This document shows positions 50,032 through 58,926 of a stretch of DNA of 64,000 nucleotides, piece after piece. The stretch lies in assembly GCF_016464385.1 (NCBI RefSeq), contig NZ_JADMLH010000017.1, positions 13,804-77,803 of the forward strand. The letters are read 5' to 3'. The notes beneath the pieces were generated by a model that was not told where the DNA came from, ran no database searches, and worked only from the letters and a program-made list of their open reading frames with translations. The position numbers and the translations under genes were made by a program. How positions within the stretch are numbered: the first letter of the stretch is position 1; every line of letters starts with the position of its first letter. The DNA is from Nucisporomicrobium flavum. Lineage in GTDB: Bacteria; Actinomycetota; Actinomycetes; Mycobacteriales; Micromonosporaceae.

Positions 50032-51378
50032 ATGGCTGCCATCTCGCTCAGTCCGGATCATGCCGCCGAGGATCGCGCCCTCGGCCCGGTGCGGCGCCCC
50101 AGTGTGCTGGTCGCGGGCACGGTGCTGCTGATCTGCGTACCGAGCCGGATCAGCGACGTGTCCGCCTCGGGCCACATCACGGCCGCCGACCTCGGTGCCG
50201 GCCTGATCGTGGCGGTGATGGCCGTACGCCTGCTCGGCGGAGACCGCTCGGTGGCCGGACGGGCCTGGCTGCCGTTCGGCTTCGCCCTGGCCTCCTTCGC
50301 CGTCGCGACCGTGACCGCGAGCGACGTGTCGGCCAGCGTCATCGGCTTCATCCGCTACAGCGAACTGTTCGTGCTCGTACCGGTCGCGGTCGCCATGGCG
50401 GTACGCGACCGGCTGGACGTGTTCCTGGTCGCCGGCGCGATCATCGCCGTGACGGTCGTCGAGGGCGGCGTCGGGGTGTACCAGTACCTCACGAAGACCG
50501 GCGCCTCCTACGCCGGCGAGTACGTCCGCGCCGTCGGCACGTTCGGCCCGGAGCAGGTGATGGCCCTGGCCGCCCTGCTCGGGTACGGCCTGGTCGTGAC
50601 GCTGGCCCTGGGCTTCGCGATGCGCGGCCGGGCACGCGCCGGTCTGCTCGCCACGGCGGCGTTCCTGCTGCTGCCGCTCGGGCTCACGCTCAGCCGCGGC
50701 GCCTGGATCGCCACCGCGTGCGCGGTGCTCGTGCTGCTCGTGGTGGCCAACTGGCGGGTGGCCGCCGGCCTGGTCGGCGTGGGAGCGCTGGGCTTCGCCG
50801 TCCTGACCCTCACCGCCGGCGGCGCGGACCCGGCATCGGGCACCTTCGACCAGCGGATCACCAGCATCGCCTCGTCGGGCAGCGCACCGGACCAGTCCGT
50901 GCTGGACCGGTACGCGCTCTGGCACGCCGCCACCGGCATCTGGGCCGACCACCCGGTGCTCGGCGTGGGGCTCAAGGACTTCGCCGACTACCGCGACAGC
51001 TACGCCTCGGTGGCCCTGTCGGCCGGCAGCGACGTCGGCGACCCCACGACCGGCGTCGGCCGGGAACCGCTGCTGTCCGCCCACAACCAGTACCTGATGG
51101 TCCTCAGCGAGCAGGGCACGGTCGGCATCCTCGCCTTCGGCACCCTGCTCGGGACGCTGGCCGCCGGTGCCGTACGCCGCCGCGAGAGCCTGCTGCCCCC
51201 GGAGGGTCAGCGGTTCCTCGACCTCGCCGCCCCGGCGCTCATGGTCTGGACGCTCGTCGACTTCCTCTACGGCGACATCGGCGGCGGCCCGAGCAGCGTC
51301 CTGCTCGCCGTGACGCTCGGGCTGGTGGCCCGCCGCGGCGTCGTCCTGCCCGGCCCGCGCCCCGGAGGTACGCCATGA
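50032..51378 (+). CDS. O-antigen ligase/Wzy-type polymerase
   Basis: 448 aa with about eleven transmembrane helices and one large outer loop (about 270-370) containing HAATGIWADHPVLGVGLKDF and LSAHNQYLMVLSEQGTVG. These are hallmarks of the Wzy/WaaL superfamily, including the conserved HNxYL motif. It would polymerise lipid-linked repeat units outside the membrane. It overlaps the flippase gene by 4 bases. Confidence 0.9.
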   Translation: MAAISLSPDHAAEDRALGPVRRPSVLVAGTVLLICVPSRISDVSASGHITAADLGAGLIVAVMAVRLLGGDRSVAGRAWLPFGFALASFAVATVTASDVSASVIGFIRYSELFVLVPVAVAMAVRDRLDVFLVAGAIIAVTVVEGGVGVYQYLTKTGASYAGEYVRAVGTFGPEQVMALAALLGYGLVVTLALGFAMRGRARAGLLATAAFLLLPLGLTLSRGAWIATACAVLVLLVVANWRVAAGLVGVGALGFAVLTLTAGGADPASGTFDQRITSIASSGSAPDQSVLDRYALWHAATGIWADHPVLGVGLKDFADYRDSYASVALSAGSDVGDPTTGVGREPLLSAHNQYLMVLSEQGTVGILAFGTLLGTLAAGAVRRRESLLPPEGQRFLDLAAPALMVWTLVDFLYGDIGGGPSSVLLAVTLGLVARRGVVLPGPRPGGTP

Positions 51379-52877
51379 CCGCCACGGCCCGCCCCACGCT
51401 GGTCCGCGCGGCGCTGCTGACCATCGTCGTCACGATGGCCGGCTCGCTGCTGGGGCTGGTCCGCGACCTGCTGCTCGCCCGCTTCTTCGGCGCCGACGGC
51501 GGCACGGACGCGTTCCTGGTCGCGTGGACCGTGCCGGAGACCGCGTTCGTGCTGGTCGTCGAGGGTGCGATGTCGCTGCTGATGATCCCGGTGTTCAGCC
51601 GGGCGCTGGCGCAGCACCGGGCGGCCCGCGAGGTCGTGGCGGCCACCCTGCCCCGGGTCCTCGTCGTCCTGGTCACGCTCTCGGCCGCCACGGCGGCCGG
51701 TGCGCCCGTGGTGGTCCGCCTCGTCGCCCCCGGGCTGGCCGATCCGGCGCTGGCCGTGACGTGTACGCGGCTCACGGCGATCACCGTGCTGACCTTCGGG
51801 ATCGCCGGCTACCTCAGCGCGGCCCTGCGGGCGAGCGGCGTCTTCGGGGCCCCGGCGGCGATCCACCTCGCGTACAACGTCGGGATCGTCGGGCTGATGG
51901 CGACGCTGCACGGGCGGCTGGGCATCGTCAGCGCCGCCGCCGGGGTCGCGCTGGGCAGCCTGTTCATGGTGCTCGTCCAGGTGCCGGGCTTCCTGCGCCA
52001 CGTCGGGCTGCCCCGGCGCTGGCGCGGGTCCGCCCCCGCGGTGACGCTGGGCCTGGTCGCGCCGATCGTCGTCTACACGCTCGCCCGGCAGGCGCAGGTC
52101 TTCGTCGAGCGCCACCTCGGCTCGTCGCTCGCGCCGGGCACGATCTCGTACCTCAACTACGCGCAGAAGGTCGCGCAGATCCCCATGCTCATCGCGCTGC
52201 TGGTCTGCACCGTCACCTTCCCCACGCTCGCGCGCAACGTCGCCGCGGGCGAGACCGAGCAGGCGCGGCGGCGGGTCGAGACTGATCTGCGTACGGTCAC
52301 CGCGCTGATCCTGGTGGCGGCCGCGTACCTGGTGGCGTACGCGCCGCGGATCGTGGCGGTGCTGCTGGAGCACGGCCGGTTCACCGCCGCGGACACCGCC
52401 GCGACCGCTGCCATCATGCGGGTGTACGCCCTCGGCGTCCTCGGCCACGCGATGGTGGGCGTGCTCTCCCGGCCGTTCTTCACCGGCGAGCGGCGGACCT
52501 GGTACCCGGCCGTGGCGATGGCCGCCGGGCTCGCGGTGACCACCGGGCTCGCCGTCGTGGCGGTGCCGTGGCTGGGGGCGTACGCGATCGCCGCCGCCAA
52601 CGGGATCGGCATCACCACCACCGCCGTCCTGCTGCTCCTGGGCCTGCGGCGGCACATCGTCGCGGTCTCCGTGCCGGCCGTGGGCGCGGCGACGGCCCGG
52701 CTCGCGGCCGCGGCGGCCGGCGCCGGCACGGCCGGATGGCTGGCCGCACGGGCGACGGCGAGCTGGTCCGCGCTGCCCGCGGCCGTGGTGGGTGGCCTGT
52801 TGGTGCTCAGTGTGTTCGTGCTCCTGGCCCGGTCGGCCGGAATTGCGGAGCTACGGAGGTTTCCCCATGTCCGATGA
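51375..52877 (+). CDS. MurJ/MviN-like lipid-linked oligosaccharide flippase
   Basis: 500 aa, 13-14 helices of the MOP superfamily. N-terminal motif GSLLGLVRDLLLARFFGADGGTDAFLVA matches the MurJ family start, and RPFFTGERRTWYPA the second half. Located in an exopolysaccharide operon between the polymerase and a deacetylase, it most likely acts as the Wzx for this polymer rather than the housekeeping lipid II flippase. GGAGG precedes ATG 51375, which overlaps the polymerase stop. Confidence 0.9.
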   Translation: MTATARPTLVRAALLTIVVTMAGSLLGLVRDLLLARFFGADGGTDAFLVAWTVPETAFVLVVEGAMSLLMIPVFSRALAQHRAAREVVAATLPRVLVVLVTLSAATAAGAPVVVRLVAPGLADPALAVTCTRLTAITVLTFGIAGYLSAALRASGVFGAPAAIHLAYNVGIVGLMATLHGRLGIVSAAAGVALGSLFMVLVQVPGFLRHVGLPRRWRGSAPAVTLGLVAPIVVYTLARQAQVFVERHLGSSLAPGTISYLNYAQKVAQIPMLIALLVCTVTFPTLARNVAAGETEQARRRVETDLRTVTALILVAAAYLVAYAPRIVAVLLEHGRFTAADTAATAAIMRVYALGVLGHAMVGVLSRPFFTGERRTWYPAVAMAAGLAVTTGLAVVAVPWLGAYAIAAANGIGITTTAVLLLLGLRRHIVAVSVPAVGAATARLAAAAAGAGTAGWLAARATASWSALPAAVVGGLLVLSVFVLLARSAGIAELRRFPHVR

Positions 52878-53589
52878 GCTGTCCCCGATGCCGCTGGTCC
52901 TGATGTACCACTCGGTCGAGGCGTACGAGGCGGACCCGTACAAGGTGACGGTGCATCCGTCCCGCTTCGACCGGCAACTGCGCTGGCTGGGCCGCCGTGG
53001 CCTGCGGGGGGTGGCCATGTGCGAGCTGCTCGAGGCGTACCGGGCCGGGCGCGGGCGGGGCCTGGTCGGGCTGACCTTCGACGACGGCTACCGCGACTTC
53101 GTCACCGAGGTGCTGCCCGCGCTGCGCCGCTACGGCTTCACCGCCACGGTGTTCGTGGTCGCGGGCTCGCTCGGCGGCTCCAACGCGTGGGACGAGCCCG
53201 GCCCCCGCAAGGAGCTGATGACCGCGGCGGAGGTCCGGCAGGTGGCCGCGGCGGGCATGGAGGTCGGCTCGCACAGCCTCGCGCACGTGCACCTGCCCCG
53301 CGTCGGCGAGGACGAGCTCGTCGACCAGGTACGCCGCAGCCGGCTCATCCTCACCGAGATCACCGGCAGCGCGGTGACCGGCTTCTGCTACCCGTACGGC
53401 GACGCCGGCCCGCGGGAGATCCGCGCGGTCGAGGAGACCGGGTACGACTACGCCTGCGCCGTCCGCGTCGAGGGCCCGGCCGGGCTGCACGCCATTCCCC
53501 GTACGTTCATCGGCGATCGCGACACCGGGCCACGGCTCGTCGCGAAGCTCGCCCGGCACCGCCTCACCACCGGCAGGGCCGCGCGATGA
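52867..53589 (+). CDS. Polysaccharide deacetylase (NodB/CE4)
   Basis: 240 aa CE4 domain with the catalytic TFDDGY near 70-75, metal-binding SHSLAH near 138-143 and FCYPYGD near 175-181. No signal peptide or membrane anchor, so it may act on cytoplasmic lipid-linked intermediates or be exported another way. It starts within the last codons of the flippase gene (11-base overlap) with GGAGG upstream, and overlaps the next gene by 4 bases. Implies that the polymer contains N-acetylated sugars that are partly deacetylated. Confidence 0.9.
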   Translation: MSDELSPMPLVLMYHSVEAYEADPYKVTVHPSRFDRQLRWLGRRGLRGVAMCELLEAYRAGRGRGLVGLTFDDGYRDFVTEVLPALRRYGFTATVFVVAGSLGGSNAWDEPGPRKELMTAAEVRQVAAAGMEVGSHSLAHVHLPRVGEDELVDQVRRSRLILTEITGSAVTGFCYPYGDAGPREIRAVEETGYDYACAVRVEGPAGLHAIPRTFIGDRDTGPRLVAKLARHRLTTGRAAR

Positions 53590-54704
53590 GGGTGCTGCAC
53601 GTGATCACCGGGCTGGCCGCGGGCGGCGCCGAGCACCAGCTGCGGCTGCTGTTGCGGCGGCTGCCGTACGACTGCGAGGTCGCCACGCTGTCGAACCCGG
53701 GCGCGGTCGCGACGGCGATCCGGGCCGACGGCACGACGGTGCACGAGTTCACGATGGCGAGCAACCGGGACGTGTCCGTGGTGGGCGGGCTGCGCCGGCT
53801 GATCCGCGACGGCGGCTTCGACCTCGTGCACACCCACCTGTACCGCGCATGCGTGCACGGCCGGGTCGCCGCCCGCCTCGCCGGGGTGCCGGTCGTGGCC
53901 ACCGAGCACTCGCTCGGCGACACCCACATCGAGGGCCGGCGCGCCTCGGCGGGCGTTCGCGCGCTGTACCTCGCGACCGAGCGGATGGGCCGGATGACGA
54001 TCGCCGTCTCGGACACCGTCGCGCGCCGGCTGCGGGCCTGGGGCGTGCCGGCGCACCGGATCGCCGTGATCCCCAACGGCATCGACGCCGCGGAGTTCAC
54101 GTACGACCCGGTGGTGCGGGTACGGACCCGGCAGCGGCTGGGCATCCCGCGCGATGCGGTCGTCGTCGGCGGCGTCGGGCGTCTGGAGCCGGGCAAGCGG
54201 TTCGACCACCTGATCTGGGCGCTCGGCGAGGTGCCGGGCGCGGTGCTGCTGCTGGTCGGCGACGGCTCGGCCGGTCCGGCGCTGCGCGAGCAGGCCGTAC
54301 GGTCCGGCGTCGGCAACCGGGTCGTGTTCACCGGCGCCGTCGGCCACGTCCGCGACCTGCTCTGCGCGATGGACGTGTTCGCCTCACCGTCCACCCAGGA
54401 GACGTTCGGGCTCGCGGTGCTGGAGGCCCTCGCCTGCGGCCTGCCCGCCCTTTACGCGGCCTGCCCGCCGCTGGACGGGGTGCCCGACAGCGGGGCGCAG
54501 CGGCTGTCCCGCGACCCGGAGTCGCTGCCCCGCGCGCTGCGCGCGGAGGTGCTGCGGCTCGCCGAACGCGACGGGGCCCGGCTGCCGGTCCCGCCGATCG
54601 CCACCCGGTACGACATCGCCCGGCTCGCCGACTCGGTCAGCCGGCTCTACGAGCGCATCGTCCCCGCACGGCAGCGGGTCGAGAGCAAAGGAACGACACG
54701 GTGA
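53586..54704 (+). CDS. Glycosyltransferase family 4 (first)
   Basis: 372 aa GT-B retaining enzyme. N-terminal GLAAGGAEHQLRLLLRRL is typical of GT4 acceptor domains. The C-terminal donor domain has IPNGID, GRLEPGKRFDHLI and the E-x7-E motif in STQETFGLAVLEALACG. ATGA overlaps with the genes on both sides (GTGA downstream). Adds one sugar of the repeat unit; donor unknown. Confidence 0.9.
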   Translation: MRVLHVITGLAAGGAEHQLRLLLRRLPYDCEVATLSNPGAVATAIRADGTTVHEFTMASNRDVSVVGGLRRLIRDGGFDLVHTHLYRACVHGRVAARLAGVPVVATEHSLGDTHIEGRRASAGVRALYLATERMGRMTIAVSDTVARRLRAWGVPAHRIAVIPNGIDAAEFTYDPVVRVRTRQRLGIPRDAVVVGGVGRLEPGKRFDHLIWALGEVPGAVLLLVGDGSAGPALREQAVRSGVGNRVVFTGAVGHVRDLLCAMDVFASPSTQETFGLAVLEALACGLPALYAACPPLDGVPDSGAQRLSRDPESLPRALRAEVLRLAERDGARLPVPPIATRYDIARLADSVSRLYERIVPARQRVESKGTTR

Positions 54705-55477
54705 AGTCACGCGAGATCCTGCCGCGCCTGGTACGCCGCTTCGGGTTGCTGCTCCTGCTGACCGTCGTCGGCGGCGCGGCCGGGGCGGCGTACGCGGCAC
54801 TGAAGACCCCGGCCTACACGGCCAAGGCGTACGTGGTGGCGGTCGGCTCACCCGGCGACTCCGTTGCCGCGCTGAACTTCGCGCAGGCGTACGGCCGGAT
54901 CGCGACCAGCGGGCCGGTGCTCGTGCAGGCGCGGGCCCGGCTCGGCGCCGACGGGTCGGGCCTGGATCGGGTGACCGCCGCGACCTCGCCGGACGCCCCG
55001 GTCGTCGAGATCACCGCGACCGGACCGGACGCCCGGCACACCACGGACGTGGCGAACGCGGTGGCCGGCGCCCTCACCGAGTACGGCAGCCTGCGCAGCG
55101 CCGACACCAAGGTCGGGCTGTCGCTGCTGGCCGGCGCCACGGTCCCGGAGCGTCCGAGCTCGCCGCGGCCGCCGCTGGAGCTGGCGGTCGGCGCGGCCGG
55201 CGGCCTGCTGATCGGCGGGCTGGGCGTGCTGGCCGGCGTGGGCCGCGGCGCGACGGCTGTCACCACCGCGGAACCGGCCCGGTACGAAGCCCAGGTGGAG
55301 GAGGTGGAAGAGGACGACGAGGCGGTGGACGTGCCCGCCGAGCGCTTCACGGGGACCGCGCTGGTGCAGCCACCACCGAAGGAGATCACCGCGTACCGGG
55401 TGGACGAGCCGGTGCCGCCGATACCCGTGCAGCGCGTCGTCGGGCGCGCCACGGTGGCCGGGATGGAGGACGAATGA
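54701..55477 (+). CDS. Wzz-like chain-length/co-polymerase protein without kinase domain
   Basis: 258 aa. TM1 (about 14-33), a short extracytoplasmic part (34-160), TM2 (about 164-182) and an acidic cytoplasmic tail rich in Glu/Asp (EEVEEDDEAVDVP). The layout is that of polysaccharide co-polymerases, but the outer domain is much shorter than in Wzz, and no Walker motifs of a BY-kinase are present. AAAGGA precedes the GTG. Coupled on both sides by 4-base overlaps. Confidence 0.83.
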   Translation: MKSREILPRLVRRFGLLLLLTVVGGAAGAAYAALKTPAYTAKAYVVAVGSPGDSVAALNFAQAYGRIATSGPVLVQARARLGADGSGLDRVTAATSPDAPVVEITATGPDARHTTDVANAVAGALTEYGSLRSADTKVGLSLLAGATVPERPSSPRPPLELAVGAAGGLLIGGLGVLAGVGRGATAVTTAEPARYEAQVEEVEEDDEAVDVPAERFTGTALVQPPPKEITAYRVDEPVPPIPVQRVVGRATVAGMEDE

Positions 55478-56619
55478 TCGCCGTCGGCGAGGACCTGTGG
55501 ACCGCGGAGACAAGGCGCGGGGACGACGCGCTGGCCGGGCTGCACGACGACTGGGAGGACCTGTACGCCCGCAGCAGCACCGCCACGCCGTTCCAGGCGT
55601 ACACGTGGCTCGAGTCGTGGTGGCGGTCGTACGGCACGCCGGGCACCCTGCGCCTCACCCTCGTACGCCACCGGGGCCGCCTCGTCGCGGCCGCGCCGTT
55701 CATGCTCAGCCGCCGCCTGGGAGCCGCAGTGCTGACGCCGCTCGGCGGGGCGCTGGCCGACTTCACCGACGTGCTGGTCGCCGACGACACGGTCCGGCCC
55801 GCGACGCGAATCCTCGCCCGGGCGCTGCTGCTCGACCCCGGCTGGGATGCCGTGGACCTGCCCGAGTCCCGGCCCGGCCCGGCCGGCGCCGCGCTGTGGC
55901 GCACCTGGTCCGGGCGCACGTGGCGGATGCCCGCCTCGCTCTGCTTCGAGGTGCCGGCCATGGAGATGGAGCACCTCGTCCGGGCGCTGCCCGCCAAGAC
56001 CCGCAAGACCGTCCGGCGCCGGCTCAACCAGCTGGCCCGTACGGAGATGGACGTGCGCGAGGTGACCCCCGGGCGGGCCGCGCCGGCCGTCGCCGAGCTG
56101 CTGCGCCTGCACGAGCTGCAGTGGCGCGGCCGGGGCATCAACGAGCACCACCTCAGCCCGCAGTTCGCCGCCCACCTCACCCGCTCGGTCACCGGCATGC
56201 TGGCCCGCGGCCAGGCCGCCCTGTACGAGTACCGCCTCGACGGACGGCTGATGTGCTCGTCGCTGCTGCTCATCGGACGTGACCTGGTCGGTGGCTACCT
56301 CTACGGCGCCGACCCGGAGCTGCGCGACCGCGTGGACGTCAGCACGATGCTGATGAACGACACGCTGCCGCTCGCGCACCGGCTGGGGCGGCCGACGATG
56401 AGCATGCTGCGCGGCGACGAGCCGTACAAGCTGCGCTGGCAGCCCCGGCCCGCGTGCAACGAGCGGATGGTTCTGGGCCGGCCCAGGAGCGTGCGGGCGA
56501 TGGCGTACGGGCTACGCGTCCGCTCGGTGCGCGCGGTGGTGCAGGCGGCCAAGGAGCACGCGCCCTGGCTGCGTACGGTCCGCGACCGGCTCCGGCGCGG
56601 CGGGAGTGACCCGCGATGA
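55474..56619 (+). CDS. CelD/FemAB-like GNAT acyltransferase
   Basis: 381 aa of the CelD/BcsL acetyltransferase family (Acetyltransf_6). Landmarks are TPFQAYTWLESWWRSYG near 38-54, KTRKTVRRRLNQL near 174-186, and a C-terminal GNAT half with AALYEYRLDGRLMCSSLLLIG and GDEPYKLRW. Family members are found in cellulose and exopolysaccharide loci and probably acylate the polymer or its precursor. ATGA overlaps with both neighbours. Confidence 0.85.
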   Translation: MIAVGEDLWTAETRRGDDALAGLHDDWEDLYARSSTATPFQAYTWLESWWRSYGTPGTLRLTLVRHRGRLVAAAPFMLSRRLGAAVLTPLGGALADFTDVLVADDTVRPATRILARALLLDPGWDAVDLPESRPGPAGAALWRTWSGRTWRMPASLCFEVPAMEMEHLVRALPAKTRKTVRRRLNQLARTEMDVREVTPGRAAPAVAELLRLHELQWRGRGINEHHLSPQFAAHLTRSVTGMLARGQAALYEYRLDGRLMCSSLLLIGRDLVGGYLYGADPELRDRVDVSTMLMNDTLPLAHRLGRPTMSMLRGDEPYKLRWQPRPACNERMVLGRPRSVRAMAYGLRVRSVRAVVQAAKEHAPWLRTVRDRLRRGGSDPR

Positions 56620-57719
56620 GCCCGGCGGTGCTGCACGTGACTCAGCCGCGCGACGGTGGTGTCGCGCGCTACGTCGTTGCGGCCTGCCGTGACCAGATGG
56701 CCCGGGGCTGGCGGGTCGCGGTCGCGTGCCCGGACGGCGGGCGGCTCGCCGCCGACCTCGCCGCCGCCGGCGTCCCTCGGCTGCACTGGCCGGCCGTGCG
56801 CAGCCCCGGGCCGGAGTCGCTGGGCGAGGCGCTGCGGCTGCGGGCCCTCGCCGACCGGGTCCGGCCCGACGTCATCCACCTGCACGCCAGCAAGGCCGGA
56901 CTGGCGGGCCGGCTGCGCCCGCCCCGCCGGGTGCCAATCCTGTTCCAGCCGCACGGCTGGTCCTGGCTGGCCACCGCCGGGCCGGTCCGTGTCGCGAGCC
57001 TGGCCTGGGAACGCGCCGCCGCCCGCTGGACCGACCTGCTGCTCTGCGTCGGCCACGGCGAGGCCGAGCAGGGCCGCTCGCACGGCGTCCGCGGCCGGTA
57101 CGCGGTCGTGCACAACGGCGTGGACCTCGACCACTTCGCCCCCGCCGGTGCCGTCGCGCGCGCCGCCGCCCGGGAGCGGCTCGGGCTGCCCGGCCGGGGC
57201 CCGCTGGCCGTGTGCGTCGGGCGGCTGACCCGGCAGAAGGGCCAGGACGTGCTGCTCGCCGCGTGGCCGCTGGTCCGGCGGTCCTGCCCGGGCGCCCGGC
57301 TCGCGCTGGTCGGCAACGGCGACCAGGTGGCGGCCCTGCGCGCCGTCGCGGGCCCCGGCGTGACCTTCGCGGGCGCGGTGGACGACGTGCGCGACTGGCT
57401 CGCGGCCGCCGACGTGGTGGTGCTGCCGTCGCGGTGGGAGGGACTGTCGCTGACCGTGCTGGAGGCCCTCGCCACCGGCCGCAGCGTCGTGGTCAGCGAC
57501 GTGCCCGGCCTCGGCGACGTCGTCACGCCCGGCGTCGGCGAACGCGTGCCGCCCGGCGACCCGTCCGCGCTCGCCGAGGCGGTCGCCCGGCGGCTCAGCT
57601 GCCCGGCCCTGGCCCGCGAGGAGGGCGAGGCCGCCGCAGGCCACGCGGCCGCCTTCGATGCGCGGCTGACCTTCGAGCGGCTGGCGACGCGTACGGCCGC
57701 GCTGGCCGACGACCGGTAG
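56616..57719 (+). CDS. Glycosyltransferase family 4 (second)
   Basis: 367 aa GT-B enzyme. N-terminal PRDGGVARYV, central LHASKAGLAGRL and HGWSW, donor-domain motifs HNGVDLDHF, GRLTRQKGQDVLL and SRWEGLSLTVLEALATG (E-x7-E). Similar to capsule/WcaL-type transferases that begin 'HVTQPRDGG'. Overlaps the acyltransferase stop; 8 bases separate it from the P450. Confidence 0.9.
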   Translation: MSPAVLHVTQPRDGGVARYVVAACRDQMARGWRVAVACPDGGRLAADLAAAGVPRLHWPAVRSPGPESLGEALRLRALADRVRPDVIHLHASKAGLAGRLRPPRRVPILFQPHGWSWLATAGPVRVASLAWERAAARWTDLLLCVGHGEAEQGRSHGVRGRYAVVHNGVDLDHFAPAGAVARAAARERLGLPGRGPLAVCVGRLTRQKGQDVLLAAWPLVRRSCPGARLALVGNGDQVAALRAVAGPGVTFAGAVDDVRDWLAAADVVVLPSRWEGLSLTVLEALATGRSVVVSDVPGLGDVVTPGVGERVPPGDPSALAEAVARRLSCPALAREEGEAAAGHAAAFDARLTFERLATRTAALADDR

Positions 57720-57727
57720 GGGGCGGC

Positions 57728-58915
57728 ATGGTGGTGCGACAGGTGACCCCGGATCTGGCTGACCCGGCGTTCTGGCGGCTCGCGCCGGAGCAGCGGCTGG
57801 CGGCGTACCGAATCCTGCGCGGGCTCGGCGCCCCGGCCCGCAGTAGCGACGGCTCGTACGTGCTGGCGCGGCACCGCGACGTCGTGGAGGCGAGCCGCCG
57901 GCCGGACGTGTTCCTCAGCGGGCCCGGCGTCACCACGCCCCGCCCGCCGGCCTGGGTCCGTACGGTCTTCGGCGACTCGATGGTCAACATGGACGACCCG
58001 CGGCACGCCCGGCTGCGCGGCGTCGTCTCCCGGGCGTTCACGCCACGGGTGCTGGCGCGCATCTCCGCGGACGTGGACCGCATCGCGCGCGGCATCGTGG
58101 CCGACGTCGTTGCCGAGCGGCCCACCGAGTTCGTCGCGGCGGTCGCGACCCGGATGCCGTTCGAGGTCATCTGCACGATGATGGGGGTTCCGGACGCGTA
58201 CCGGCGTGAGCTGCTGGCGGAGATCGGGCGGGCCACCGAGGGGACGACCGTACGGCGAGGGCTGCGCGTGCCGGGCCGGGGACTGCGCGCGCTGGCCCGC
58301 ATGCACTGCGTGATCGCCCGCGTCGCCCGGGAGCGGCGCCGCGAGCCCACCGACGACCTCATCTCGGCGCTGGCCGCCGCCGACCTCACCGGCCGCGAGC
58401 TCGGCGCGTTCTTCTCGCTGCTGATGGTCGCCGGCGTGGAGACCACCCGCAACGCCGTCGCGCACGGCCTGCACCTGCTCAGCGAGAACCCGGACCAGCG
58501 GGCGCTGCTCGCCGGCGATGCGGCACGGTACGCGCCCGGCTTCGTCGACGAGGTCGTACGGCACTCGTCGCCGATCGTGCAGTTCCGGCGGACGCTCGCC
58601 CGCGATCACGAGCTGGGCGGTCGGCTGCTGCCCGCGGGCGCCGACGTGGTGCTCTGCTACGCCTCGGCCAACCGGGACGAGAGCGTGTTCGCCGACCCGG
58701 ACCGCTTCGACCTGACCCGCCACCCGAACCCGCACGTCGGCTTCGGCGGGGGCGGCCCGCATTTCTGCCTCGGCACCGCGCTGGCCCGCCAGGAGATGAC
58801 GGCGCTGTTCCGCGAGCTCCTCACCCGCCTGCCGGACCTCCGATCGGTCGGCGAGCCGGTGCTCGTGCCGTCCAGCTTCGACAACCGCGTGGGACGGCTG
58901 TCGTTCACGTACTGA
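57728..58915 (+). CDS. Cytochrome P450 within the exopolysaccharide cluster
   Basis: 395 aa class I bacterial P450. I-helix oxygen-binding motif AGVETT (235-240), K-helix EVVR (275-278), and heme loop FGGGGPHFCLG with ligand Cys347. No N-terminal anchor. It needs ferredoxin partners not encoded here. Its place, 8 bases after a GT4 and 11 before a GH16, argues for co-expression with polymer genes. Substrate unknown: a sugar, lipid carrier or small-molecule decoration are possible. Confidence 0.93.
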   Translation: MVVRQVTPDLADPAFWRLAPEQRLAAYRILRGLGAPARSSDGSYVLARHRDVVEASRRPDVFLSGPGVTTPRPPAWVRTVFGDSMVNMDDPRHARLRGVVSRAFTPRVLARISADVDRIARGIVADVVAERPTEFVAAVATRMPFEVICTMMGVPDAYRRELLAEIGRATEGTTVRRGLRVPGRGLRALARMHCVIARVARERRREPTDDLISALAAADLTGRELGAFFSLLMVAGVETTRNAVAHGLHLLSENPDQRALLAGDAARYAPGFVDEVVRHSSPIVQFRRTLARDHELGGRLLPAGADVVLCYASANRDESVFADPDRFDLTRHPNPHVGFGGGGPHFCLGTALARQEMTALFRELLTRLPDLRSVGEPVLVPSSFDNRVGRLSFTY

Positions 58916-58926
58916 AAGGACGCTCC

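Noticed and set aside
56616..58915. Secondary-metabolite cluster because of the P450 and glycosyltransferases
   Set aside because: No polyketide, peptide or terpene synthase is present, and the surrounding genes form a complete Wzx/Wzy polysaccharide set.
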